Source: Streptomyces europaeiscabiei
Lineage (GTDB): Bacteria > Actinomycetota > Actinomycetes > Streptomycetales > Streptomycetaceae
Direction: 5' to 3'
NCBI RefSeq assembly: GCF_036346855.1
Contig: NZ_CP107841.1
Coordinates: 7,196,001-7,260,000, forward strand
DNA length: 64,000 bases
Part shown: in pieces, positions 53,274 to 61,763 of the stretch
Position numbering within the stretch: the stretch's first letter is position 1
Layout of the letters: every line of letters begins with the position of its first letter
Position numbers and translations under genes: made by a program
Notes under the pieces: model-generated
Told to the model about the DNA's origin: nothing
Databases searched by the model: none
What the model saw: the letters and a program-made list of their open reading frames with translations, nothing else

Positions 53274-55046
53274 TCAGGCCGCCCCCTCCCCGTGCCACCT
53301 CTGCCACAGCGCCGCGTACGCGCCCTTCGCCGCCACCAGCTCCTCGTGTGTGCCGAGTTCGGTGAGCAGACCGTCCTCCATGACGGCCACACGGTCCGCG
53401 TCGTGGGCCGTGTGGAGGCGGTGGGCGATGGCGATGACCGTGCGGCCGTGGAGGACGGCGGCGAGGGCGCGCTCGGTGTGACGGGCGGTGGTGGGGTCGA
53501 GGAGGGCGGTGGCCTCGTCGAGGATGAGGGTGTGGGGGTCGGCGAGGACCACGCGGGCGAGGGCGAGCTGCTGGGCCTGGGGGCCGTCGGTGCGGCGACC
53601 GCCCTCACCGAGGCGGGTGCCGAGACCGTCGGGGAGGTCGCGGACCCAGTGGTCCGCGCCCACGGCCGTCAGCGCCGTCCACAACTCCTCGTCCGTGGCC
53701 GCCGGTTCGGCGATCAGGAGGTTGTCGCGAACCGTGCCCAGGAAGACGTGGTGCTCCTGGGTGACGAGGACGACCTGGCGGCGCAGACGTTCGGGCCCGA
53801 GATCGACGACGGGGACACCGCCGACCGTCACCGTGCCCTCGGTCGGCGCGTCGATGCCGGCCAGGAGGCGGCTCAAGGTCGTCTTGCCGGCGCCGGACGG
53901 GCCCACCACCGCGAGCCGTTCGCCCGGCCGCACGGTCAGGTCCACACCGCGCAGCACCTCACCGCCCCGCTCGTAGGCGTAACGGACCCCGGTCACGTCG
54001 ATGCGGTCGTCCGCCGGTTCCGGGGTGTCGGCGGCGGCGACACGCGGGGCACCGGCCAACCCCTCCACCCGGGCGAACGAGGCGCCGCTGCTCTGCAGCA
54101 GCTCCACCCGCATCAGGATCTCGTCGAGCGGGCCGCTCAGCTGCTGCAGATACAGGGCCGCCGCCACCACCGCGCCCAGGCTGACCGAACCGCGCGCGAG
54201 CAGCACCCCGCCGACGAGGAGGACGAGCACCTGGGGCACGAAGTACGAGACCTCCACGCCCGGGAAGAACACCGTGCGCAGGAACAGGGTGTGGAACCGG
54301 CGCCGCCGGGACACCTCCAGCGCGTCCCGGCTCGCGGTGGTCCGCCGCCGCTCCAGCCGCAGCGCCTCGACCGTACGGGCCCCGGACGCGGTCGCCGCGA
54401 CGATCTCCGCGACCTCGGAACCGGCCGCGCCCTCCGCGAGATAGCCGGTACGCGCCCGGCGCAGATACCAGCGCAGCACCACCCCGATACCGACCAGACC
54501 GGACAGCGCGCACACGCCGAGCAGCGGATCCAGCGCGAACACCGCGCCGATCAGGAACACCGCCTGCACCGAGCTGATCAGCAGCTCCGGACCCACGTCC
54601 CGCAGCGTCCTGCCGACCGCGTCCACGTCCGCCGTGCCGCGCGCCGTCAGATCACCGGTCCCCGCCCGCTCCACGACCGACGCCGGCAACGCCAGCGTCC
54701 GGTCCACGAACTCCTCGCGCACCCGCGCCAGCGTCCGCTCCCCGAACCGGTGCCCCACGAACCGGGCCCAGCGCGCCAGCAGCAACTGCGCCACCGCGCA
54801 CAGCAGGATCACCGCCGCCAGCCGGTCCACCGCTGCGACGCCACCCCCGCCGCGCACCTCGTCGATGATCCGCCCAAGCAGCCACGGCCCGGCCAGCCCC
54901 ATCGCGGCCGCCGCCCCGTTCAGCCCCAGTACGGCGAGGAACGCCCGCCCGTCCGCCCGCACCAGCCGTACGGTGGCCCGCCGTACTGCGACCGCCTCCG
55001 CGACGGGCAGCCGGCCCGAGGCGGGGGGTGTGAGTTCCGTGGTCAC
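53274..55046 (-). CDS. ABC exporter half-transporter, partner with degenerate signature (590 aa)
   Basis: A type-IV (former B-family) ABC exporter half: six membrane helices (about 20-310), then an ATPase domain. The nucleotide-binding domain has Walker [12 protein letters not shown]-loop [10 protein letters not shown], Walker [12 protein letters not shown] and the H-loop [10 protein letters not shown]. The signature LSGGQ is replaced by TDGPQ ([18 protein letters not shown]). It overlaps the upstream ABC gene by four bases (GTGA), and that partner has the signature but no Walker A. The two would form a heterodimer with one complete ATP site. The cargo is unknown; such pairs export peptides, siderophores or drugs. 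Confidence 0.92.
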   Translation of the reverse strand: MTTELTPPASGRLPVAEAVAVRRATVRLVRADGRAFLAVLGLNGAAAAMGLAGPWLLGRIIDEVRGGGGVAAVDRLAAVILLCAVAQLLLARWARFVGHRFGERTLARVREEFVDRTLALPASVVERAGTGDLTARGTADVDAVGRTLRDVGPELLISSVQAVFLIGAVFALDPLLGVCALSGLVGIGVVLRWYLRRARTGYLAEGAAGSEVAEIVAATASGARTVEALRLERRRTTASRDALEVSRRRRFHTLFLRTVFFPGVEVSYFVPQVLVLLVGGVLLARGSVSLGAVVAAALYLQQLSGPLDEILMRVELLQSSGASFARVEGLAGAPRVAAADTPEPADDRIDVTGVRYAYERGGEVLRGVDLTVRPGERLAVVGPSGAGKTTLSRLLAGIDAPTEGTVTVGGVPVVDLGPERLRRQVVLVTQEHHVFLGTVRDNLLIAEPAATDEELWTALTAVGADHWVRDLPDGLGTRLGEGGRRTDGPQAQQLALARVVLADPHTLILDEATALLDPTTARHTERALAAVLHGRTVIAIAHRLHTAHDADRVAVMEDGLLTELGTHEELVAAKGAYAALWQRWHGEGAA

Positions 55047-56836
55047 CGTGCGACCTCCTCGACCGTGCTCTCGGTCGGGTCCGCTTCCTGGCCCGAACCG
55101 TCTTCCTGCCCCGTGGCGTCTTCCTCCCCGGGACCGTCTTCCTCTCCCGCGTCCCGCGCCACCAGCGCCCGGTATCCCGCCTCGCCCGCGAGGAGTTCGC
55201 GGTGGGTGCCGACGGCCGCGACCTTGCCCTCGACCAGGTGGAGGACGGTGTCCGCGTGGTCCAGGACGAGGGGCGAGGTGGTGGTGACCAGGGTCGTACG
55301 TCCCTCGCGGGCGGCCCGCAGCCGCTGGGCGACCCGTGCCTCGGTGTGGGCGTCGAGCGCCGAGGTCGGCTCGACGGCGAGCAGGATCTCGGGGTCGGCC
55401 ACCAGCGCCCGCGCCAGCCGTACGCGTTGGCGCTGCCCGCCGGAGAGGTTGCGGCCCCGGGCGTCGATCGCCGAGTCGAGGCCGTCCGACAGGCCCTGCA
55501 CGATGTCCTCGGCCACGGCCGCGCGCAGCGCCCGCGCGGCCGTCGCGTCGTCGACGTCGCCGTGTCCGCCGAGCAGGTCGCGCAGCCGGCCCGCGAACAG
55601 GTCGGCCTCGTGGTCGGCGACCAGGATCCGCGCGCGGACCTGCGCCAGCGGGATCGCGTCGAGCGGGGTCCTGCCCCAGGTCGCCGCGGTCGGCGCGTAC
55701 CGGCCGAGCCGGTCCACCACGGCCGCCGCCTCGGCCGGCCGGTCGGCGGCCAGCGCGACCAGCCGCCCCGGCGGCACCCGTACACCCGACTCGGGGTCGT
55801 GCAGCGCCGAGGGCTCGGCGGGCGCGTCCGTGGTGCCGTGGTCCGGCAGCGGCTCCAGGGTCACGAACCGGATGACGCGCCGCGCGGCCACCACCCCGCG
55901 GCTCACCTCGTACCCCCAGGCGACGAAGTACGACACCGGCCGCACCAGCACGGTGACGTACCCGTACACCGCCACCAACTCGCCCACGGTGATGGCCCCC
56001 TGGGCGGCGAGCCGGGCCGCCAGCCAGGTCACCACCGCGAGGAACAGCGTCGGCAGCCCGACCCCGAGCGCCTGCATCCAGCTGGTCACCGCCCCCACCC
56101 GGTACCCCTGCGCCCGCAGCCGCTGCGAGTCCCGGTGGAACGCGTCGGCGACCAGCCCCTTGCCGCCGAGCCCGTTGAGGACGCGCAGCCCGCCCGCGAG
56201 GTCCGCGATCCGCGCGGTCAGCACGCCCTGCCGCTCCCGGTACTCCGTCTCCGTGCCCTGCAGCCGCCGCATCAACGGGCCCACGATCACGACCATCAGC
56301 GGCATCCCGAGCAGGACGACCGCGGCGATGGGCAGGGAGACCGACACGAGCAGCCCGGCGACCACCAGATACGCGGCGAACGCGCCGACCCCCGGGCCGA
56401 TGACCGTCAGCGAGGAGGAGATCGTGTTGACGTCTCCCACGCCGATCGTGACGACCTCCCCGGCGCCGACGCGACGCGGCAGCGCCGCCCCCAGCCGGAC
56501 CGCGTGCGCCACCACGACCTTCACCGTGCGGAAGTTGGCGTCCATCCGCACCCGGGTCATCGTGCGGTGGCGCATGACGCTCAGCCAGGCGTTGAAGGCG
56601 CCGACGCCGAAGAGCGCGGCGGTCCAGCCGGCGAGTGCCGGATGGTCGCCGGGTTCGAGTCCTTCGTCGATCGCCCGGGAGAGGAGGTACGGGGTCGCCG
56701 CGAGCAGGATCATCCACACACAGGAGATCAGGGAGCCGAGTGCGGAGCGGCCTGCCTGCTGTCTGACCAGCCACCACAGGTAGCGGCTGCCGCTGCGGCA
56801 GTCGGGTGTGCCGGGGTCCTCGTGCGCGTTGATCAT
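55043..56836 (-). CDS. ABC exporter half-transporter lacking Walker A (597 aa)
   Basis: Six membrane helices (about 30-310) precede a nucleotide-binding domain that has lost most ATP-handling residues. The P-loop position reads [14 protein letters not shown] (361-374) with no G-K-S/T. The Q-loop Gln is His (VADHEADLF), the Walker B Asp is Val488 ([12 protein letters not shown]) and the H-loop His is Ser (TTTSPLVL). The signature LSGGQRQR (464-471) and the Walker B Glu489 are intact. ATG 56836 was chosen because upstream in-frame codons look non-coding. The C-terminus is an acidic Glu/Asp/Gly tail. It can only work with the neighbour at 53274. Confidence 0.9.
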   Translation of the reverse strand: MINAHEDPGTPDCRSGSRYLWWLVRQQAGRSALGSLISCVWMILLAATPYLLSRAIDEGLEPGDHPALAGWTAALFGVGAFNAWLSVMRHRTMTRVRMDANFRTVKVVVAHAVRLGAALPRRVGAGEVVTIGVGDVNTISSSLTVIGPGVGAFAAYLVVAGLLVSVSLPIAAVVLLGMPLMVVIVGPLMRRLQGTETEYRERQGVLTARIADLAGGLRVLNGLGGKGLVADAFHRDSQRLRAQGYRVGAVTSWMQALGVGLPTLFLAVVTWLAARLAAQGAITVGELVAVYGYVTVLVRPVSYFVAWGYEVSRGVVAARRVIRFVTLEPLPDHGTTDAPAEPSALHDPESGVRVPPGRLVALAADRPAEAAAVVDRLGRYAPTAATWGRTPLDAIPLAQVRARILVADHEADLFAGRLRDLLGGHGDVDDATAARALRAAVAEDIVQGLSDGLDSAIDARGRNLSGGQRQRVRLARALVADPEILLAVEPTSALDAHTEARVAQRLRAAREGRTTLVTTTSPLVLDHADTVLHLVEGKVAAVGTHRELLAGEAGYRALVARDAGEEDGPGEEDATGQEDGSGQEADPTESTVEEVAR

Positions 56837-56925
56837 GGGCCCCCGATTCTCGTGTGGGACGGGTCGTGGTTCGGCTGCGGGTGGTGGGGCTGGTCGCGCC
56901 CACGTGGCCGGCCGCATGGTGATAC

Positions 56926-56975
56926 AGCCCCGCGCTCCTCAAGAGGGCTTCGCCCTTCTCACGGGGCGCGGTTCG
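56926..56975. repeat. Short copy of the dispersed GC-rich element
   Basis: In the 139-bp gap between two ABC pairs, CAGCCCCGCGCTCCTCAAGA, then GGGCTTCGCCC and TCACGGGGCGCGGTTCG, resembles the inverted element at 2417 and 33221. It folds (AGGGCTTCGCCCT) and probably terminates the upstream ABC operon. Confidence 0.55.
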
Positions 56976-58898
56976 TCACGCCAGGCTGTCCCTCCACGCC
57001 CGGTGCAGGTCCGCGAAACGGCCCGTGCCCGCGATCAGGTCCGCCGGGGTGCCGTCCTCGACGATGTGGCCGTGTTCCATCACGAGCACCCGGTCGGCGA
57101 TCTCGACCGTGGAGAGGCGGTGGGCGATCACCACGGCCGTACGGCCGCGCAGCACCGTGGACATGGCGCGCTGGACCGCCCGTTCGCCGGGGACGTCGAG
57201 GGAGCTGGTCGCCTCGTCCAGGATGAGGACGGCCGGATCGGCGAGCAACGCCCGTGCGAAGGCGACGAGTTGACGCTGACCGGCGGAGATTCGGCCACCG
57301 CGCTTGCGTACGTCGGTGTCGTAGCCGTCGGGCAGGGCGGTGATGAAGTCGTGGGCGCCGATGGCCTTGGCGGCGTGCTCGATGTCCTCGCGCGTGGCGT
57401 CGGGGCGGCCGATGGAGATGTTCTCGGCGACCGTGCCGGAGAACAGGAACGACTCCTGGGTCACCATGATCACCCCGCGCCGCAGCTCGGGCACCGGGAG
57501 GTCGCGCAGGTCGACGCCGTCGAGGAGGACCCGCCCGGACGAGGGGTCGTAGAAGCGGGCCACCAGCTTGGCGAGGGTCGACTTGCCGGCGCCGGTGGAA
57601 CCGACCACCGCCACCGTGCTGCCCGCCGCCAGGGTGAGGTCGAAGCGGGGCAGGACCTCGCCGCCGGTGCGGTACGCGAACCGCACGTCGTCGAACACGA
57701 CCTCGCGGCCCGGGAGTTCGCAGGCCGCCGCCGGCAGCTCCTTCGGCTCGGCGGGCTCCGGGACCGACGGGGCCTGGGCCAGCAGGCCCGCGATCTTCTC
57801 CAGCGAGGCCGCCGCCGACTGGTACGAGTTGAGGAACATGCCGAGCCGGTCGATCGGGTCGTACAGCCGCCGCAGATACAGCACAGCCGCCGCCAGCACA
57901 CCCAGCGCCAGAGTCTGGGACGCCACCCGGTACGCGCCCCACAGCACGATCGCCGCGACCGTGATGTTGGCGACGACACGGGAACAGACCACATAGCGGG
58001 CCATCTCCAGGATCGCGTCGCCGTTCTTGCGCTCGTGGTGCCGGTTCAGGGCACCGAACTCCGTGTCGTTCGCGGCCTCCCGGCGGAACGCCCGCACCGG
58101 CCGGATGCCGTTCATCGTCTCCGCGAACTTCACGATCACCGCGGCGATCGCGCTGGACCGGGCCGTGTAGACGCTCGCCGCGCGCCGCCGGTACGTCCGC
58201 ACGAACCCGTACAGCGGCACGAACGACGCCAGCGCCGCCGCGCCCAGCCCCAGGTCCAGCCAGAGCAGCATCGCCGAGATGTAGACGAAGGCGAGGATCA
58301 CACCGATGAGTTCCTGCAGCCCCTCGTTGAGCAGTTCGCGCAGTGACTCGACGTCCGTGGTGGACCGGGAGATGAGCCGGCCCGAGGTGTACCGCTCGTG
58401 GAAGTCGATGCTCAGCGCCTGCGCGTGCCGGAAGATCCGGCCCCGCAGATCCAGCAGCACGTCCTGGTTCACCCGCGCGGACGCCCCGATGAACGCGTAC
58501 TGCAGCCCGCCGGCCGCCAGCGCGCACAGCAGATACCCGACACCCACCGCGATCAGCGGCCCGTGCCGGCCGTCCCGGAGCGCCGGTACGGCACTGTCGA
58601 TGGCGTACGCCACCAGCAGCGGGCCCGCCTGCACCGCCGCCTGCTGGAGCAGGAGCAGCATGCTCGCCATGACCACCCGGGCCCTCATCGGCGCGAGCAG
58701 GGAGCGCAGCAGGGCGAGGGTGGCGCCCGGGGGAGTGGGGAGGTCGTCGTGGTCGAACGGGTCGCCGGCGGACGCCCGGTGCGCGGCGGCCGGCCGGTCG
58801 CCGCCGGGCGGCTTCGCCAAGGACGTCGCCCTGCCGGACTCGCCGTTCGACTCCTCGTCCGGGTCCTTGTCCGGCGCGGTGGTCATGGGCGCCGTCAT
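56976..58898 (-). CDS. ABC exporter half-transporter, canonical NBD (640 aa)
   Basis: A disordered acidic leader (1-60) is followed by six membrane helices and a full nucleotide-binding domain: Walker A GSTGAGKSTL, Q-loop IMVTQESFLFSG, signature ISAGQRQ, Walker B VLILDEATSSLD and H-loop VIAHRLSTVE. Its ATG overlaps the stop of the upstream ABC gene (ATGA), and that partner has Asp in place of the catalytic Glu. The pair thus looks like a heterodimeric multidrug-type exporter with one degenerate site, as in TM287/288 or BmrCD. The substrate is unknown. Confidence 0.93.
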   Translation of the reverse strand: MTAPMTTAPDKDPDEESNGESGRATSLAKPPGGDRPAAAHRASAGDPFDHDDLPTPPGATLALLRSLLAPMRARVVMASMLLLLQQAAVQAGPLLVAYAIDSAVPALRDGRHGPLIAVGVGYLLCALAAGGLQYAFIGASARVNQDVLLDLRGRIFRHAQALSIDFHERYTSGRLISRSTTDVESLRELLNEGLQELIGVILAFVYISAMLLWLDLGLGAAALASFVPLYGFVRTYRRRAASVYTARSSAIAAVIVKFAETMNGIRPVRAFRREAANDTEFGALNRHHERKNGDAILEMARYVVCSRVVANITVAAIVLWGAYRVASQTLALGVLAAAVLYLRRLYDPIDRLGMFLNSYQSAAASLEKIAGLLAQAPSVPEPAEPKELPAAACELPGREVVFDDVRFAYRTGGEVLPRFDLTLAAGSTVAVVGSTGAGKSTLAKLVARFYDPSSGRVLLDGVDLRDLPVPELRRGVIMVTQESFLFSGTVAENISIGRPDATREDIEHAAKAIGAHDFITALPDGYDTDVRKRGGRISAGQRQLVAFARALLADPAVLILDEATSSLDVPGERAVQRAMSTVLRGRTAVVIAHRLSTVEIADRVLVMEHGHIVEDGTPADLIAGTGRFADLHRAWRDSLA

Positions 58899-60754
58899 CG
58901 CTCGTCCCCCTCGGTTCCGGACATCAGATGGGCGTACTCCGTGTTCGTGTGCAGCAGTTCCTGGTGGGTGCCCACCGCTGTGACACGCCCGCCCGAGAGC
59001 AGGGCCACGCGGTCGGCGAGCAGCACCGTCGACGGGCGGTGCGCCACGATCAGCGCGGTCGTCTCCGCGAGCACACGGCGCAGTGCGGCCTCCACCGCGG
59101 CCTCCGTGTGCACGTCCAGCGCCGACAGCGGGTCGTCCAGCACGAGGAAGCGGGGGCGGCCGACCACCGCCCGCGCCAGTGCGAGGCGCTGCCGCTGGCC
59201 GCCGGAGAGGCTGAGGCCCTGCTCGCCGACCTGGGTGCCGGTGCCCTGGGGGAGCGCGTGGGCGAACTCCGCCTGCGCGATGGCCAGGGCGCGGTCCAGT
59301 TCGGGTTCACCCGCGTCCGGCGGGGCGCCCATGAGGACGTTCTCGCCGATGGTCGCCGAGAAGAGGGTGGGTTCCTCGAAGGCCACCGCCACCTTCGCCC
59401 GCAGTTCCTCACGAGACATCTCGGTGATGTCCTCGCCGTCCAGCGTGATGCGGCCGGACGTCACCTCGTGCAGGCGGGGAACGAGAGCGGTGAGGGTGGT
59501 CTTCCCGGAGCCGGTGGCGCCGACCAGGGCCATGGACTCGCCGGGGCGGATGTGCAGGTCGATGCGGTCGAGGGTGGGGGCGCTGCCGGGGGCGGCGTCG
59601 GGATAGCGGAAGGTGACGTCGTGGAACCTCAGTCCGCTGCCCACGGCGGGGGCGGCGGGGGCGTCGGCCCGCGTCGTCGACTCCGGCTTCTCGTCCATCA
59701 CCTCGAAATACCGCTCCGTCGCCGTCGCCGCCTCCTGGCTCATCGCCAGCAGGAAGCCGATCGAGTCGACGGGCCAGCGCAGCGCGAGGGCGGTGGAGAG
59801 GAAGGCGACCAGCGTGCCCGCCGACAGTTCACCGTCCGCGACCTGGACGGCGCCGAGGACCAGCGCCGCGCCGATGGCCAGTTCGGGGAGCGTGATGATG
59901 ACGCCCCAGATCGCCGACAGGAGGCGGGCCTTGCGCAACTCCGTTCCCCGCAGGGTCCGCGACAGCTCGCGGAACGCGCGGGCCTGGCTGCGGTGCCGGC
60001 CGAACCCCTTGATGATGCGGATCCCGAGGACACTCTCCTCGACGACCGTGGTGAGGTCGCCCACCTGGTCCTGCGCGAGGCGCGCGACCTTGGCGTACTT
60101 CCTCTCGAAGAGGACGCAGGTGACGATCACGGGGACGACGGGCCCGAGGATGACGAGCCCGAGGGTCCAGTCCTGGATCAGCATGATGGTGACGCCGACC
60201 ACGATGGTCACCGCGTTGACCAGCAGGAACGTCAGCGGGAAGGCGAGGAACATCCGCAGCAGCATCAGGTCGGTCGTGCCGCGCGAGAGCAGCTGCCCGG
60301 AGGCCCAGCGGTCGTGGAAGGCGACCGGGAGGCGCTGCAGATGCCGGTAGAGATCCGCGCGCATCGACGCCTCGACACCGGCCAGGGGCCGCGCCACGAG
60401 CCAGCGCCGCAACCCGAACAGCAGCGCCTCGGTGAGGCCGAGCAGCAGCAGGTACAGCGCCCCGAGCCACACGCCCGCCGGGTCCCGGTCGGCGATCGGC
60501 CCGTCCACCATCCACTTCAGGACGAGCGGGATGAACAGGCCCACGCACGAGGCGACTATCGCGACGAACGCGGCGACGGACAGCCGCGCCCGCACGGGCC
60601 GCACGTACGGCCACAGCCGCAGCAGCGTGCGTACGGCGGACCGCCCCTCGGCCCTCCCGGGTGCCTCGGCCCTCGCGGGCTCCTCGGGCGGCGCGGCGGT
60701 CTCGGGTTCCTCGGTCGGGTCGGGTTCCTCGGCGGTTGCACGTGTCGTGGGCAT
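58895..60754 (-). CDS. ABC exporter half-transporter with Walker B Glu replaced by Asp (619 aa)
   Basis: After a Glu/Pro/Ala-rich leader (1-38) come six membrane helices (about 55-330) and the nucleotide-binding domain. It has Walker A GATGSGKTTL, signature LSGGQRQR, Walker B FLVLDDPLSALD (catalytic Glu changed to Asp), H-loop IVAHRPSTV and a Q-loop reading VAFEEPTLFS (Glu for Gln). It is the first gene of the two-gene operon with 56976-58898. The Asp substitution is a known mark of the non-hydrolysing half of heterodimeric exporters. Confidence 0.93.
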   Translation of the reverse strand: MPTTRATAEEPDPTEEPETAAPPEEPARAEAPGRAEGRSAVRTLLRLWPYVRPVRARLSVAAFVAIVASCVGLFIPLVLKWMVDGPIADRDPAGVWLGALYLLLLGLTEALLFGLRRWLVARPLAGVEASMRADLYRHLQRLPVAFHDRWASGQLLSRGTTDLMLLRMFLAFPLTFLLVNAVTIVVGVTIMLIQDWTLGLVILGPVVPVIVTCVLFERKYAKVARLAQDQVGDLTTVVEESVLGIRIIKGFGRHRSQARAFRELSRTLRGTELRKARLLSAIWGVIITLPELAIGAALVLGAVQVADGELSAGTLVAFLSTALALRWPVDSIGFLLAMSQEAATATERYFEVMDEKPESTTRADAPAAPAVGSGLRFHDVTFRYPDAAPGSAPTLDRIDLHIRPGESMALVGATGSGKTTLTALVPRLHEVTSGRITLDGEDITEMSREELRAKVAVAFEEPTLFSATIGENVLMGAPPDAGEPELDRALAIAQAEFAHALPQGTGTQVGEQGLSLSGGQRQRLALARAVVGRPRFLVLDDPLSALDVHTEAAVEAALRRVLAETTALIVAHRPSTVLLADRVALLSGGRVTAVGTHQELLHTNTEYAHLMSGTEGDER

Positions 60755-60993
60755 CAGCAGCGAGCCTACGGATCGGCACTGACATCGCCCACCGAGTTTT
60801 GGCCGGACCGCGGTCGGTCGTAAGACCTACGGCCTGCCTGGGCGCGAGGGCATAGCGGCAGATCAGAGGGGCCGTAGCCGCACATCGACCGATCGGCGGA
60901 CGTCCGTTCGAGCGTGACGGCCGATGTGCGCGCGCGGGCTCCGCCGGGATTCTCGACACACGCCACACAGGTCGTCCACACCCGTCATCGAGG

Positions 60994-61676
60994 TCACCGG
61001 CCTCCGCTCCCGATCTTCCTCCAAGGGTGGGCCCAGGCGGCCGGATACGGCAGCAGACCGGCCGCGACGCTCTCCCACACGGTCCCCGGTTCGGTGAGCA
61101 GCTCCGGTTCGTCGGGGGCGAGGTCGGCCTGTTCGCGGGAGTCGGCGGCCAGGTTGTACAGGTGGTCCGCCCCCGCGGCGTCCCGGTAGTACTTCCAGTC
61201 GCCCCGCCGGAGCGCCCGGTCGGCCCGGACCCGCCAGAACAGCTCGCGCTCGGGCACGTCCTCGCCGCGCAGCAGGTGGCCCGCCCGACCCGTGGCGTCC
61301 AGCGGGTACGCCGCCTCCGGCCGGGCGCCGCCCAGTTCCACGAGGGGCGCCGTCCAGTCGGGGGTGAGAACCGGCTCGTGGCTGACCTGACGCCCGTCGA
61401 TCCGGGCGGGCCGGCGCAGCATCGTCGGCACCCGGATGCCGCCCTCCAGCAGCACGAACCTCTCGCCGCCGGGGGCCAGTCGTAGGAGTAGCGCTCGCCG
61501 CCGTTGTCGCTGAGGAAGTTGGGACGCCTGCCGGTGGCCGTGGCGGGCGTCGCCTCGAAGGGGCGTTCGGGGGTGGCGGCCTCGGCGGCCTCTGCGGTGG
61601 CGGCCGTACCGGCGACGGGAGTCACCGCACCGCCACCGACGAGACCACCGAGGGCACGACGGGACATCTCGGGCAT
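60994..61676 (-). pseudogene. Sulfatase relic: internal deletion and frameshift
   Basis: The start (MPEMSRRALGGLVGGGAVTP) has a Tat-like signal and reaches the sulfatase opening RRPNFL. It then jumps directly to SDNGGERYSYDWP, a motif normally about 250 residues later. The calcium site, the Cys/Ser-x-Pro-x-Arg activation motif and the catalytic core are missing. A run of five C (near 61470) shifts the frame before LLEGGIRVPTMLRRPARIDG, after which the C-terminal part stays open to 60994 (KYYRDAAGADHLYNLAADSR). The gene cannot make an active enzyme. Confidence 0.75.
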
Positions 61677-61763
61677 GCGATCGAGTCTGATCAGTCGGCA
61701 GCCCCTTCTGGCCAGGAATCCGGCGCGGAGTTCATGGACCTGCCACAGGCCCGAAACGTCGCC

